64,000 nt of DNA, from the NCBI GenBank assembly GCA_001898165.1, contig MKTD01000050.1, forward strand, positions 41,691 to 105,690, read 5' to 3'. Positions within the stretch are counted from its first letter, which is position 1. Each line of letters begins with the position of its first letter. Both the position numbers and the translations under genes were made by a program. The notes below the pieces were generated by a model, which made no database searches, was not told the DNA's origin, and worked only from the letters and a program-made list of their open reading frames with translations. The DNA is from Bacteroidia bacterium 43-41 (GTDB lineage Bacteria; Bacteroidota; Bacteroidia; Bacteroidales; Dysgonomonadaceae). Below are positions 32,701 to 43,161 of this stretch, one piece after another.

Positions 32701-32767
32701 GGCTTCTATCAGGTAGTTTCCTCAGTACCATATGCGCCTTAGGTAATACCTCTGATACTGTGAAGCC
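32701..32767 (+). other. Imperfect stem-loop between fecR and susC
   Basis: GGCTTC+TATCA+GGTA (32701-32715) pairs with TACC+TGATA+GAAGCC (32747-32767) with 2-nt and 4-nt bulges. Confidence 0.45.
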
Positions 32768-32834
32768 ATGTAAAAAAACGCTGTAATAAATGATTAAATA
32801 TAAGCTCTTTATAAAATTAAAATAATGTATATTT

Positions 32835-35800
32835 ATGAAAAGGAGATCTATGATTCAATTGGTCAGGCATGTAATGGCAAAAGCGGTCCTAATCTTAGGA
32901 TTTATTGGCATACCATTTATTTTACAAGCGCAGACGGTAACGCTGAATTACCAAAATAAGCCGCTTGAAATTGCATTAAAGTCGATAACAGATCAAACCG
33001 GATATAAATTCGTTTATTCCAATTCTGTAATCGACACCAAACAAGTTGTATCGGTAAATGTAAGTAGCAGTAACATAAATACATTGCTGAACGAATTATT
33101 TAAAAACACGCCGATTGTTTATCGAATAGTGAACAAACAGATAGCGCTTTCCCTTAGCCGGGAAAATTCCACCCCCCCGCAGCAGAAAGAGAGCCCGCTC
33201 CTCATAACGGGAAAAGTGACAGAAGCGGATACCGGCAGTGCTATGGATTTTGTAACTGTATATGTATCGGATCAAAATGATAACATAATATCCTCCACCG
33301 CAACAAATGCCAATGGGGAATTCACGATCACATCAAACTCTCCTCATTCCGATCGCCTGGGAGTAAGATTCGTGGGCTATGAACCCCAATTGATCGATGT
33401 AAAGGGACGCAACACCATCAATGTAGTCCTGCAAACGGATATTAAAACGATAGATGAGGTTGTGGTAATCGGGTACGGGACTACTTCGGCCAAGGATCTG
33501 ACCGGGGCGGTATCCACTGTCGGCAAGCGGCAACTGGAAAACCTGAATGCCACCAATGTGTCCTCCCTGCTTCAGAACCTGGCATCCGGGGTACAGGTAA
33601 GCCAAAGCACCGGAAGGCCCGGCGAACGGGTGAATATACGTGTCAGGGGAGCAACATCGTTCGGCTCGAACGACCCGTTATACATTGTGGATGGGGTACC
33701 CATTGAAAGTTACAGCCTGATCGAATCCCTGTCTCCCGGCGATATACAATCCATGGATGTTCTTAAAGATGCTTCTGCAGCGGCCATTTACGGATCGAGG
33801 GCAGCCAACGGCGTCATTATCATAACTACTACAAAAGGGGTTATAAGTGAGAAACCGACGATCTCTTTTAACTACAACTCTACTATCGATACGGAAATAA
33901 GGAATTTCCGTATATTGACCGGGGATGAGTGGCGCAATACGCTCACCGGCTTCGCCCGGCAGACATTGGTGTATGATCCTTCCAATAAAGAGGCGGACGA
34001 AATAGTCAATACCCCCGGTCAAATATTCGGGGATGCGGATACAAACTGGTTTGATGAAATAAAACAACCCGCCTGGAGGCACAATGCCGATTTTTCGATA
34101 AGAGGTGGTTCCAAAACGAACAAATATATGATCAGCCTGGCGGTATTGGACCAGACAGGCATGGTGCGGGGTGACGACCTGACCCGCTACACCGGGCGTG
34201 TCTCTCTCGATACCGATATCCTGCCGGTTCTCCGCTTCGGGATCAACACCAACCTGGGATATATGCAACGGAATGTGTCGGGCACAAGCATGTTTACGTC
34301 ACAAGGGTTCCGGCCCGACTTACCGGTTTACGACGAAAACGGCAATTACGATATGTCAACGGGAGCGGCTAACCCTGTGGCAAATACGCATATAAAGAAC
34401 CGTACCGATACTTACAATTTCTTGGGTACGATTTACGGTGAATTGGATATCATCCCGGACTTAACGTTCCGTTCAAGTTTATCGGGAACAGTGTATAGCG
34501 GGACGAAAGAGGGTTTCTCCCCCAGTTTTCTATACAGGAACAAGAGAGCCCGCGGTTCTGAATATCATTCGAACAATTTCAGTACCGTATTCGACAATAC
34601 GCTGAGCTACAAGAAAAAGTTCGCCGATATACACTCCATAGATGCAGTTGTGGGTGTTTCGTTTGAAAACTACGAAAGCAAATCCACTTACATAAGCGGC
34701 GATACCTATCCCGACGACTATATCTATAACAATATCGGCAGCGCCACTTCCACAACTGTTGATAGCGAAAGCGGCTACAAAAGCTCTAAAGGGCTGTTTG
34801 CTTCTTTTGGACGAATCAACTACAGGTTGAAAGATCGTTATTTGTTCACGGTTACCACCCGCTATGACGGCTCTTCTCTGTTTGGAGCGAATAACCGTTA
34901 CGGATTCTTCCCTTCGGGAGCAATCGCCTGGCGTATTTCGGAAGAACCGTTTATGGAGAATGTGGAGTTTGTGAACGACTTGAAAATAAGAATGAGCGCC
35001 GGGGTGACCGGGGTTACGAATATTGGCCTCTACAGGAACCTCGATCTGTACAGCGCGGGAAGCTATAATGACCTGCCCATGATCTATCATTCCCAATCGG
35101 GGAACAAAGATATAAAATGGGAACAAACTACCCAGCGTGACATTGGAGTGGATTTTGTATTGTTCGACAGCAGGCTGAGAGGATCCGTATCAGGATATAT
35201 AAAAGATTCCAAAGACCTTATATGGAATTTCAACTACTCAAACAGCTCCAAAGGATATACAGTGCCGAGAAATATCGCTTCTGTAAAGAACAGAGGAGTT
35301 GAATTGAACCTCACTAGCTACATCATCCAAAATAAAGATTGGCAATTTGATGTAACCCTGAATGTAACCAGAAACGTCAACAAGATCACCAAGCTTGTTC
35401 CGGAAGGCGCATATACCGATCCCAACGGAGTGCTGATACACGGCAGCGGACAACAGGTTTTGGCGTTGGACAAACCGATGGGGGCGTTTTTTGGATACGA
35501 ATATAACGGTATTATACAAACGCAGAAACGCGTTGATGAACTGAATGCATTGGCCAAATCGAAAGGATTTTCGTATTATGATGGTAATATGTTAAGGCCC
35601 GGGCATCTGGAGATAAAAGATTTGAACGGCGACGGGAGGATAGATAGCAATGACAGGACGGTTATAGGCGACCCTAATCCCCGATTCTACGGGGGGTTAA
35701 CCACTAACCTTGCCTATAAATCATTCAGCCTGTTTGCCAATTTCGGTTTTCAATCCGGGGGAAAGAAAATATACGGCCAAACATTGCAAAATGTGCCCGC

Positions 35801-36155
35801 CCAGCTTACAGGGCTTATCGATTATGGCCTGAACGACAGGTGGAACGACAACCATAAAGATGCAAAATATCCGGCACTCTATATAGGCGACGGAGTTCCT
35901 AAAATGACAAGCCTGTCCCTGCACAGCACTACGCATTTACGGCTGCAGGAGCTCCGTATCGCATATAGATTACCTGAGTTCAATAAATACATGAACGCTC
36001 AGATCTATGTGTCGGGAACCAATCTGTTCACGATATCTCCTTATCCCGGGACCGATCCGGCTACCGCGAACTATCAGTCGTCATACGGAGGAAATTACGA
36101 AACATCGTATCCGGGAATACGTTCATTCTCATTTGGTTTGAAGTTTAATTTATAA
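32835..36155 (+). CDS. SusC/RagA TonB-linked outer membrane protein with N-terminal STN domain
   Basis: STN segment KPLEIALKSITDQTGYKFVYSNSVI, carboxypeptidase-like GKVTEADTGSAMDFVTV, TonB box/plug DEVVVIGYGT...PLYIVDGVPI...DVLKDASAAAIYGSRAANGVI. Confidence 0.95.
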   Translation: MKRRSMIQLVRHVMAKAVLILGFIGIPFILQAQTVTLNYQNKPLEIALKSITDQTGYKFVYSNSVIDTKQVVSVNVSSSNINTLLNELFKNTPIVYRIVNKQIALSLSRENSTPPQQKESPLLITGKVTEADTGSAMDFVTVYVSDQNDNIISSTATNANGEFTITSNSPHSDRLGVRFVGYEPQLIDVKGRNTINVVLQTDIKTIDEVVVIGYGTTSAKDLTGAVSTVGKRQLENLNATNVSSLLQNLASGVQVSQSTGRPGERVNIRVRGATSFGSNDPLYIVDGVPIESYSLIESLSPGDIQSMDVLKDASAAAIYGSRAANGVIIITTTKGVISEKPTISFNYNSTIDTEIRNFRILTGDEWRNTLTGFARQTLVYDPSNKEADEIVNTPGQIFGDADTNWFDEIKQPAWRHNADFSIRGGSKTNKYMISLAVLDQTGMVRGDDLTRYTGRVSLDTDILPVLRFGINTNLGYMQRNVSGTSMFTSQGFRPDLPVYDENGNYDMSTGAANPVANTHIKNRTDTYNFLGTIYGELDIIPDLTFRSSLSGTVYSGTKEGFSPSFLYRNKRARGSEYHSNNFSTVFDNTLSYKKKFADIHSIDAVVGVSFENYESKSTYISGDTYPDDYIYNNIGSATSTTVDSESGYKSSKGLFASFGRINYRLKDRYLFTVTTRYDGSSLFGANNRYGFFPSGAIAWRISEEPFMENVEFVNDLKIRMSAGVTGVTNIGLYRNLDLYSAGSYNDLPMIYHSQSGNKDIKWEQTTQRDIGVDFVLFDSRLRGSVSGYIKDSKDLIWNFNYSNSSKGYTVPRNIASVKNRGVELNLTSYIIQNKDWQFDVTLNVTRNVNKITKLVPEGAYTDPNGVLIHGSGQQVLALDKPMGAFFGYEYNGIIQTQKRVDELNALAKSKGFSYYDGNMLRPGHLEIKDLNGDGRIDSNDRTVIGDPNPRFYGGLTTNLAYKSFSLFANFGFQSGGKKIYGQTLQNVPAQLTGLIDYGLNDRWNDNHKDAKYPALYIGDGVPKMTSLSLHSTTHLRLQELRIAYRLPEFNKYMNAQIYVSGTNLFTISPYPGTDPATANYQSSYGGNYETSYPGIRSFSFGLKFNL

Positions 36156-36172
36156 TCCGAAAATTTACAGTT

Positions 36173-37660
36173 ATGACACAACGTATTATTTTATATTTCA
36201 CCTTGTTTTTATTTCTCTTCAGCTCTTGTCAGCTGGTGGACGTTTTGGACAAGTATCCGGAGAACCAGGCCGATGCCGATCAGGCAATTACAAACCCTAA
36301 TGCGGCTGAGCTGGCGCTGAGAGGAATATATTTTTACTTGCCCGGCGGCAAGTCAGATGTGATTTACCCCACTGTATCGGGTAGTTTCAAAGCCGGCACC
36401 ATGCTAAGGCAAGACCTTGTTAAAGTAGGCAATGCCGTTTATTTTTCGGAACGAACGCTGCCCGTTCTCTCTTACAGTGATGGTACCGAATGGGATTCTG
36501 ATTATGAGATCATCAAAAACAGCATCCTGTTAGAGCAGGCATTGACAAAAATAGATAAATCAAGTTTCGAAGGGAACAGGGCGGATGAAATTATAGGTGA
36601 AATTGCCTTCCTGCGTGCGCTTGCCAATTTCAGACTGCTTGTCAGGTATGGTGAATTTTGGGATGAGAACAGCGAATACGGTATTACATTGAGAACGGAA
36701 GTCCATACGGTAGCCAACTCACCCAAAGCAAGGAGCAGCGTAAAAGAAACTTATGAGCATATCATGAGCAACCTTGAAACAGCCATTGCTCATGCTCCCC
36801 ATTTTTCATCAGCAAGCGCTGCCTCCAAAGAAGCGGCCTTGGCATTAAAAGCGAAAGTGCTTTTTTATGCCGGCAGATACGATGAAGCGCTCACCGCTAT
36901 TGAAAAGGTGTTGCCTTTAGTTAAATTCGAGAATAACTATGCCGATATTTTCATAAAAGCGACAACCCCCGACAACAAGGAGATCCTCTTTCAAAGAGTG
37001 TTCGGTAAAGAAGAAATTCCTTCTCTCTATATGAGGGAAAGCGCTTTTGGCAACAGCGTGAATAAAAATGAAGGGTATTGGGGGCCGACAAAATCGTATA
37101 TCGACCTGGTGGGCGATGACCCTCGCGCCGAAGCGATATTTGCAAATGTGGACAGTTTAGATTCGCGGGGAAAGGTTGGTTACAACCTCACCACTGTGAA
37201 AAAGACGCTGAACAGCGATAACACCATGCCTGTATTCTTTCTGAGGTCGGACGAATTGCAATTGATGAAAGCCGAAGCTTTGATGAGGACCAATGCAAGT
37301 ATTGCGGCAGCCTATGAACCCATCAGGATGTTAAGGACGCGGGCAGGTGCGCCGGTCGTTGTTCCTGCAACCCGGGCAGAGCTTGAAGATGCTATTTTTA
37401 ATGAATGGTTGATAGAGATGTCGTTCGAAAACTGGCATGAATGGTTTCTCATGCTCCGGTTTGCCGGATTAAAAGAGGCCAATCCCGATTTTTCGCGTTT
37501 GCTTGCCATGAACAGAATGTTGCGTGAGGCTTATGAAAAAGAGGTTAAAGCCGGCAAAGGGGAAGAATACCTGGAGCGTATAAAATCTCGCAGGATCGAT
37601 GCTATCCCAACCAGCGAGATAAATAGCAATTTGGAATCAAAACAAAATCCCGGATATTGA
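36173..37660 (+). CDS. RagB/SusD family nutrient-binding lipoprotein
   Basis: Lipobox LFSSC; EIAFLRALANFRLLVRYGE, ALKAKVLFYAGRYDEAL; follows SusC. Confidence 0.92.
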   Translation: MTQRIILYFTLFLFLFSSCQLVDVLDKYPENQADADQAITNPNAAELALRGIYFYLPGGKSDVIYPTVSGSFKAGTMLRQDLVKVGNAVYFSERTLPVLSYSDGTEWDSDYEIIKNSILLEQALTKIDKSSFEGNRADEIIGEIAFLRALANFRLLVRYGEFWDENSEYGITLRTEVHTVANSPKARSSVKETYEHIMSNLETAIAHAPHFSSASAASKEAALALKAKVLFYAGRYDEALTAIEKVLPLVKFENNYADIFIKATTPDNKEILFQRVFGKEEIPSLYMRESAFGNSVNKNEGYWGPTKSYIDLVGDDPRAEAIFANVDSLDSRGKVGYNLTTVKKTLNSDNTMPVFFLRSDELQLMKAEALMRTNASIAAAYEPIRMLRTRAGAPVVVPATRAELEDAIFNEWLIEMSFENWHEWFLMLRFAGLKEANPDFSRLLAMNRMLREAYEKEVKAGKGEEYLERIKSRRIDAIPTSEINSNLESKQNPGY

Positions 37661-37665
37661 AAATC

Positions 37666-38832
37666 ATGAAGAGAAAATCAACAATGCTTTTATTGATACT
37701 GGCGCTGATAATTCCGATCAGCGCCATGGGACAAGGAATTACCTTTTTCGAAGGTACATGGGACCAGACTGTTAACGAAGCGAAAAAAGAGAATAAACTA
37801 ATTTTTGTGGACTTTTACGCCCAGTGGTGCGGCCCATGTCTGAATATGGCCGAGACAGTATTCCCGTTGCCGGATGTCGGAAGTTTCTACAATACTCATT
37901 TTATCAGCGCTAAGATTGATGCCGAAAATGGAGAAGGCATAGCATTGGCTAAAAAGTACGGTGTGACCAAATACCCTACTTACCTGTTTATCGATCCGGC
38001 CACAGAGGAGGTTGTACATGAAAGCAGCAGCAGGCAGTCCGGTGAACAATTTATCTATACGGGACATTCGGCCGTGACGCCCCGGTTAAGGTCTTTCTAC
38101 CTGACAGAGAATTATGAGAAGGGAGTTCATGATACCGATTTTCTTCTCCATTTTATACAATTTCAATCTTCTGTCTATAATTCAAAGATGGTGAGGGAAG
38201 CGTTTGATAAATTGATGGCTAATGGTGAAAAACTGTCCGACCCGAAAATATGGAATGTTTTTGTAGAGAATCTTCCCGGCCATGATAATCCGTATATTCA
38301 ATATGTGTCGGATAACTATACTGCTTTTTACAATCTTTTCGGGAAAGAAGTGGACAAGAAGCTTGCGAAAGAAACAACCTATATGCCTTTGGAATCATTG
38401 GATAATCTGCACGATTTTGAAGGAAAAGAGTTCAATAGAAAAATGATCGTGATTGATTTGGCCATCAAATCGAAAAACTACAGCGAAGCAGCAAAGGATA
38501 TAGATGCGCTGTTACAAGACCCGGCGACCGACAAAGAAGAACTGATCAACCGTCTCGAACCCATTGCAAGAGCCGGATTACGCCAGAAAGAGTCTAAAGA
38601 ATGGTTCGAAGAATGCCTTAATTATGCAAGATACATTGCCTATAATAAATCAGACAGAAAAGATCCGTACATTCACCAGGACTATGCCTCGGCGTTAGAA
38701 ACAGTGATCAAACAGGTCATCAACGGTGAGTCAAAAGCGCTTCCCGCTTTTTTAGGCGAGGAGCCGAAATACGGCAAAAAAGAATACTCGATGCGGCACG
38801 ATAAGTTAAAAGCCAAACCGGTAAAGAAGTAA
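37666..38832 (+). CDS. Thioredoxin-fold protein, co-transcribed with susCD
   Basis: FVDFYAQWCGPCLNMAETVF CxxC motif; follows susD directly. Confidence 0.9.
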   Translation: MKRKSTMLLLILALIIPISAMGQGITFFEGTWDQTVNEAKKENKLIFVDFYAQWCGPCLNMAETVFPLPDVGSFYNTHFISAKIDAENGEGIALAKKYGVTKYPTYLFIDPATEEVVHESSSRQSGEQFIYTGHSAVTPRLRSFYLTENYEKGVHDTDFLLHFIQFQSSVYNSKMVREAFDKLMANGEKLSDPKIWNVFVENLPGHDNPYIQYVSDNYTAFYNLFGKEVDKKLAKETTYMPLESLDNLHDFEGKEFNRKMIVIDLAIKSKNYSEAAKDIDALLQDPATDKEELINRLEPIARAGLRQKESKEWFEECLNYARYIAYNKSDRKDPYIHQDYASALETVIKQVINGESKALPAFLGEEPKYGKKEYSMRHDKLKAKPVKK

Positions 38833-38870
38833 AATCTGATTTTTTGGCGGGAGAATTAATAAATGGTTGT

Positions 38871-41800
38871 TCACTCTGTTGACTCTCTGTATTCCTTGGG
38901 AGTTTTGCTGTATTTTTTAAGAAACTCTCTATAGAAATAGGCCTTATTATTGAACCCGGATGCATACATAACCTCTTGAACGGTTTTGTTGGTGGTTTTC
39001 AGAAGTTTTCCCGCATTCTTAAGCCTGATTGAACGAATAAATTCAGTGGGTGTTTTTTTAGTGATCTCTTTTATTTTGCGATAAAGTTGTATTTTGCTGA
39101 TTGCCGTTTCATTTGCAATAAAATCGATGGTGAGCTCTTCGTTATCAATATTATCATAAATAACTTTTGTAATATTCAGAATTATATCTTTGTCTTCTTT
39201 GTGGATAAGCGAGCCTTCATGTTGTTCAAGAGCGGAGTATGGGGAATTGCCGTACTCCGTTAATATATTTTTTTTGTGAAGTAAGCTTTTTACAATTACT
39301 TCTAAATGACGAAAATTGAAGGGTTTGTTTATATAGGCATCGGCACCTACTTCGAACCCCTCAATTTGGCTTTCGATGGAACTTTTTGAAGATAAAAGTA
39401 TGATGGGGATATGGTTGGTGATCTCCTGCGTTTTCATTATTTTCACAAATTCAACCCCATTCATTTTTGGCATGATAATGTCGCTGATAACCAATATTGG
39501 AAACTGTTTGTTTACAACCTGCAATGCTTCCATCCCATTGGAAGCTTCTATTATATTGTAGTTTGGGCTTAAAAGGTCTTTTATCATTAAACGGATATCT
39601 TGATCGTCTTCAACTATCAAAATAAATCCATCGTTTGAAATATAATCTTTTTCCGGTAATTCATCCTTTTCCTCTAAGAAATTGATTTCACTTGATGCGA
39701 TCGATTTTAACGGTGATAAATCGGGAGTATGATATGCTTGTCCGGATTGTTCGGATGTTTCCTCTAAGTTTGGGATGCGGACTTCAAACAATGTATATGT
39801 TTCTCCGTCGCTTTCAATCCTAATGTCTCCTTTTAGGATGTTTACGATACTTTTACATAAAGCCAATCCAATGCCATGTCGGGGATAGTCGCCGATAGTC
39901 ATTTGTTTTTCAAGACGGTTAAGGACTTCAAATCTATCGAATAAAATATCATAGTATTCTGATTTTATTCCGATGCCGGTATTTTTAATTGAGATGGATA
40001 ATACCTCGTTCTCCACGTTAACGCTAATTTCGATATGCTCTTCTTCGGATGTGTATTTTACAGCATTGGATAACAGATTGAAGATGATTTTTTCGAGGTT
40101 ACTCCTGTCTGTATTCCAAATTATATTTTCATCGGGGATAAACGTAGTAGTGTAATCAATCTTTTTTTGTTCCAATATTTCGATAAAGTTGTCGATTACA
40201 AATTTAATCAACTCAGAAATATCTACCGTTTCAATTTTTAGCTTGAGATGTCCGGTCTCGGCTTTTCTGAATTCCACGAGCTGCTCTATCAGATTCTGCA
40301 TCCTTTCCGAATTGGATTTTATTACCTGCAGATATTTTTTTGTATAGTTATCGTTCTCTTTCTCCTTCAACAATTTATCACAAGGACCATAGATAAGTGT
40401 CAATGAGTTGGAAAACTCGTGTGCTATATTGGTGAAAAAACGGAGTTTCCCTTGATGGATCTCTTCTGCTTTTTGTTTTTCCAGCTCTTTCATCCGTATA
40501 TTGTTGTTAAGCCTTATGCGATACAATATCATCTTCCTTATAATTGCCAGGATACATAAGAAAGAAACAAAGTAAAGGAAATAGGCCAGGTTGCTTTTCC
40601 ACCATGGAGGGGTTATTTCAATGGGTAAACTGTAGAGGGTTTTACCCCATATTTTATTGGCATTGCTCGTCTTGACTTTAAGTACATACTTCCCTTTTGG
40701 CAGATTAGTGAATACTATTGCATTTGATGTCCCTAAGTTAACCCAGGCATCGTGAAACCCTTCTAGCATATATGCTATTTCGCATTTGGCCGGAGCGATG
40801 TAGTCAATAGGGATGAAGCGGAAGCTGAAAGATTTGTACTTGTGTGATAAAGTAAGAATTTTAAGGTTGTTTTTTTGCACTAAATAATCGGACAAATCAG
40901 TCTCTGTATTATCAACATGAAATGCATCTAACCAGAGTTCGGGTATATATTCATTTTGAATAATTTCAAGAGGATTGAATTCATTGAATCCGCTGATGCC
41001 TCCAAAGTAAAAAAGGGAGGAGTACGGACTGGAATAATACGACCCGTCTGAAAACTCATTGTCCTGCAATCCATCATCTGTAAAGTATGAAACAATGTGA
41101 TAGGAATCTTCATCCGTTCCATCCGGAATAAGTTTTGCCAGTCCGTGATTGGTACTTACCCACAAATTATTATTTCTGTCTTCTAAAATGCCGTGAATGG
41201 TGTTGTTGGGCATTCCGTTTTTTTCACTGAAGTTAAAGACCGCAGGATGTTCTTTATTTCTCCATGTCAGCTTATTTAACCCCATACTTGTGCCGACCCA
41301 TAAACTTCCATTACTCTCTTTATACATACACAGCACATCGTCGCTACCATAGCTGTTTCCGGAAAATTTGAATATTCGAAAAGTCTCGTCAATGATGTTA
41401 AATCTGTTTACTCCTCCCCCTCGTGTACCAATCCATAAGTGGGTACTGTCTTCTTTTATAATTGAATATACAATGTTGTTGCTCAACGAAGATTTCCCTT
41501 CGTGAAAAATAAATTGCTTGTAATCAACAACCCGATAAGGAGTTGTTGAGAGATCTATCTTCAATTTGTACATGCCATAACCGCTTGTTCCTACCCACAA
41601 GATATTGTCACCGTCCGGTAAAATGGCATAGATGGATGACAGGGTTAAATTATCGGGGATATTCAGGCTGCGGATATTTTTCGTATTCTTATCATAATAA
41701 TTGATTCCGTTTCCATCCGTTCCAATCCAGTACTCATTCTTGAAGCCTTTTGCTATTTTATAAACAGAGTTGCTTAATAACCCATTCTCCATACTGAAGC

Positions 41801-42923
41801 GGTTCCTGAGTTTTAATTCTCCGGTTCCCCGACTTCTTGTAAAGTGATATATGCCTGAGCCTTTAGTGCCAACCCAAAGAGTCCGGCTTTCGTCCTCAAA
41901 AATAGTTCTCACGGCAGAATTACCAAAATTGGAGATGTTTTCTGATGAGTAGGCTCTGAATTTTTCATCAGAAGGAACAATTTTAACTATTCCTTTCATA
42001 TCTGTGCCTACCCATATAATATTTTGAGTGCCTCTATATACATTCAGCACAGGAGTATTTTCTATTATCGGGACAATATCAGTGTTAAAATCGTACAGGT
42101 ACAACCCTTTGTTCGTACCTAAAAAAACTGACCCTTCATTAAATTCAATGTCATTGATATTGCCAATATCGCCATTGAGAGGGAGCATCGTAAGCTTATC
42201 CCGATATTTATTATATGTATATACTTTATAATCTGATGTTTGTATAAGTATGTCGCCTGATTTGAGATTAAAGAAATTCTCAATGTTCTTTAATGGAAAT
42301 TGACGGGTATCACGTACAATCAAACGGCTATCCTGTGTTTGCAATGTAGCTGTAAACAGGTTTTTTTCTGTGGTTAACATCCATAAATTGTCATCACGGT
42401 CAAAAATGATTTTTTTTACATTCAGCTCTTTATTGAAATTCAGAGGTTTAAAATGTTTTTTTTCAAAGTCAAAATAGTACAGGCCTTGTTGATAAACGGA
42501 TACGACAATTCTGCCCTGAGAATTACGGGCGATTAAATAAGAGTGTTCATTTGTTATTTCCCGACTTAAAGAATCGACAAAAAAACGTTCAAAAACTTTT
42601 TCCCTGACATTAAATCTGTTTATGCCGATGTCTGTGGCAACCCACAAATAATCCCTCTTCTCTTCAACAATATCTCTGACGATGTTGTTACTTATACTTT
42701 GAATATTGCCCGGAGAAGGTTTATAAACTTGAAACTCTTTCCCATTATACAAGTTAAGCCCATCCCACGTTCCAAACCACATCAGTTGGTTCGAATCCTG
42801 AAAAACAACATTTATGGAACTGTTTGACAAACCGTCTTTGTTTGTCAGGGTTTTAATATCAAAATCAATTGCATACCCTGTTACCGGTAAAATGAGAAAG
42901 AATATGCAAATAATTTTTTTCAT
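38871..42923 (-). CDS. Hybrid two-component system regulator (HTCS: sensor/histidine kinase/receiver/AraC)
   Basis: Signal peptide, repeated two-component propeller motifs (LWVGT..G), Y_Y_Y domain, TNIAHEFSNSLTLIYGP H-box, NLLSNAVKYT, receiver LVISDIIMPKMNG, C-terminal AraC helix-turn-helix. Confidence 0.96.
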   Translation of the reverse strand: MKKIICIFFLILPVTGYAIDFDIKTLTNKDGLSNSSINVVFQDSNQLMWFGTWDGLNLYNGKEFQVYKPSPGNIQSISNNIVRDIVEEKRDYLWVATDIGINRFNVREKVFERFFVDSLSREITNEHSYLIARNSQGRIVVSVYQQGLYYFDFEKKHFKPLNFNKELNVKKIIFDRDDNLWMLTTEKNLFTATLQTQDSRLIVRDTRQFPLKNIENFFNLKSGDILIQTSDYKVYTYNKYRDKLTMLPLNGDIGNINDIEFNEGSVFLGTNKGLYLYDFNTDIVPIIENTPVLNVYRGTQNIIWVGTDMKGIVKIVPSDEKFRAYSSENISNFGNSAVRTIFEDESRTLWVGTKGSGIYHFTRSRGTGELKLRNRFSMENGLLSNSVYKIAKGFKNEYWIGTDGNGINYYDKNTKNIRSLNIPDNLTLSSIYAILPDGDNILWVGTSGYGMYKLKIDLSTTPYRVVDYKQFIFHEGKSSLSNNIVYSIIKEDSTHLWIGTRGGGVNRFNIIDETFRIFKFSGNSYGSDDVLCMYKESNGSLWVGTSMGLNKLTWRNKEHPAVFNFSEKNGMPNNTIHGILEDRNNNLWVSTNHGLAKLIPDGTDEDSYHIVSYFTDDGLQDNEFSDGSYYSSPYSSLFYFGGISGFNEFNPLEIIQNEYIPELWLDAFHVDNTETDLSDYLVQKNNLKILTLSHKYKSFSFRFIPIDYIAPAKCEIAYMLEGFHDAWVNLGTSNAIVFTNLPKGKYVLKVKTSNANKIWGKTLYSLPIEITPPWWKSNLAYFLYFVSFLCILAIIRKMILYRIRLNNNIRMKELEKQKAEEIHQGKLRFFTNIAHEFSNSLTLIYGPCDKLLKEKENDNYTKKYLQVIKSNSERMQNLIEQLVEFRKAETGHLKLKIETVDISELIKFVIDNFIEILEQKKIDYTTTFIPDENIIWNTDRSNLEKIIFNLLSNAVKYTSEEEHIEISVNVENEVLSISIKNTGIGIKSEYYDILFDRFEVLNRLEKQMTIGDYPRHGIGLALCKSIVNILKGDIRIESDGETYTLFEVRIPNLEETSEQSGQAYHTPDLSPLKSIASSEINFLEEKDELPEKDYISNDGFILIVEDDQDIRLMIKDLLSPNYNIIEASNGMEALQVVNKQFPILVISDIIMPKMNGVEFVKIMKTQEITNHIPIILLSSKSSIESQIEGFEVGADAYINKPFNFRHLEVIVKSLLHKKNILTEYGNSPYSALEQHEGSLIHKEDKDIILNITKVIYDNIDNEELTIDFIANETAISKIQLYRKIKEITKKTPTEFIRSIRLKNAGKLLKTTNKTVQEVMYASGFNNKAYFYREFLKKYSKTPKEYRESTE

Positions 42924-43018
42924 ATGATTGATTTACCCTTTTGGCGATATTATCCCAATTTTTATTATATTATAAACGCAAATTTACTTGTTTTCTCTTT
43001 AAATTCAGTCTGTTTTCA

Positions 43019-43102
43019 TATCCTAAAAGTATATTATCTTTCATAAAAGAGTATATATTTTTAAATTGTAAGAGGAGTGTACTGTTTTGAAAGTTTAGGA
43101 TA
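43019..43102. promoter_or_regulatory. Candidate operator: spaced inverted repeat between HTCS gene and GH130 gene
   Basis: TATCCTAAA (43019-43027) and TTTAGGATA (43094-43102), perfect 9-bp inverted repeat. Confidence 0.35.
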
Positions 43103-43161
43103 CCTCTGTTTGTCTTTAATCGTATTAATTTTGGTTGAATTTAATAAAAAACGCTTATATC

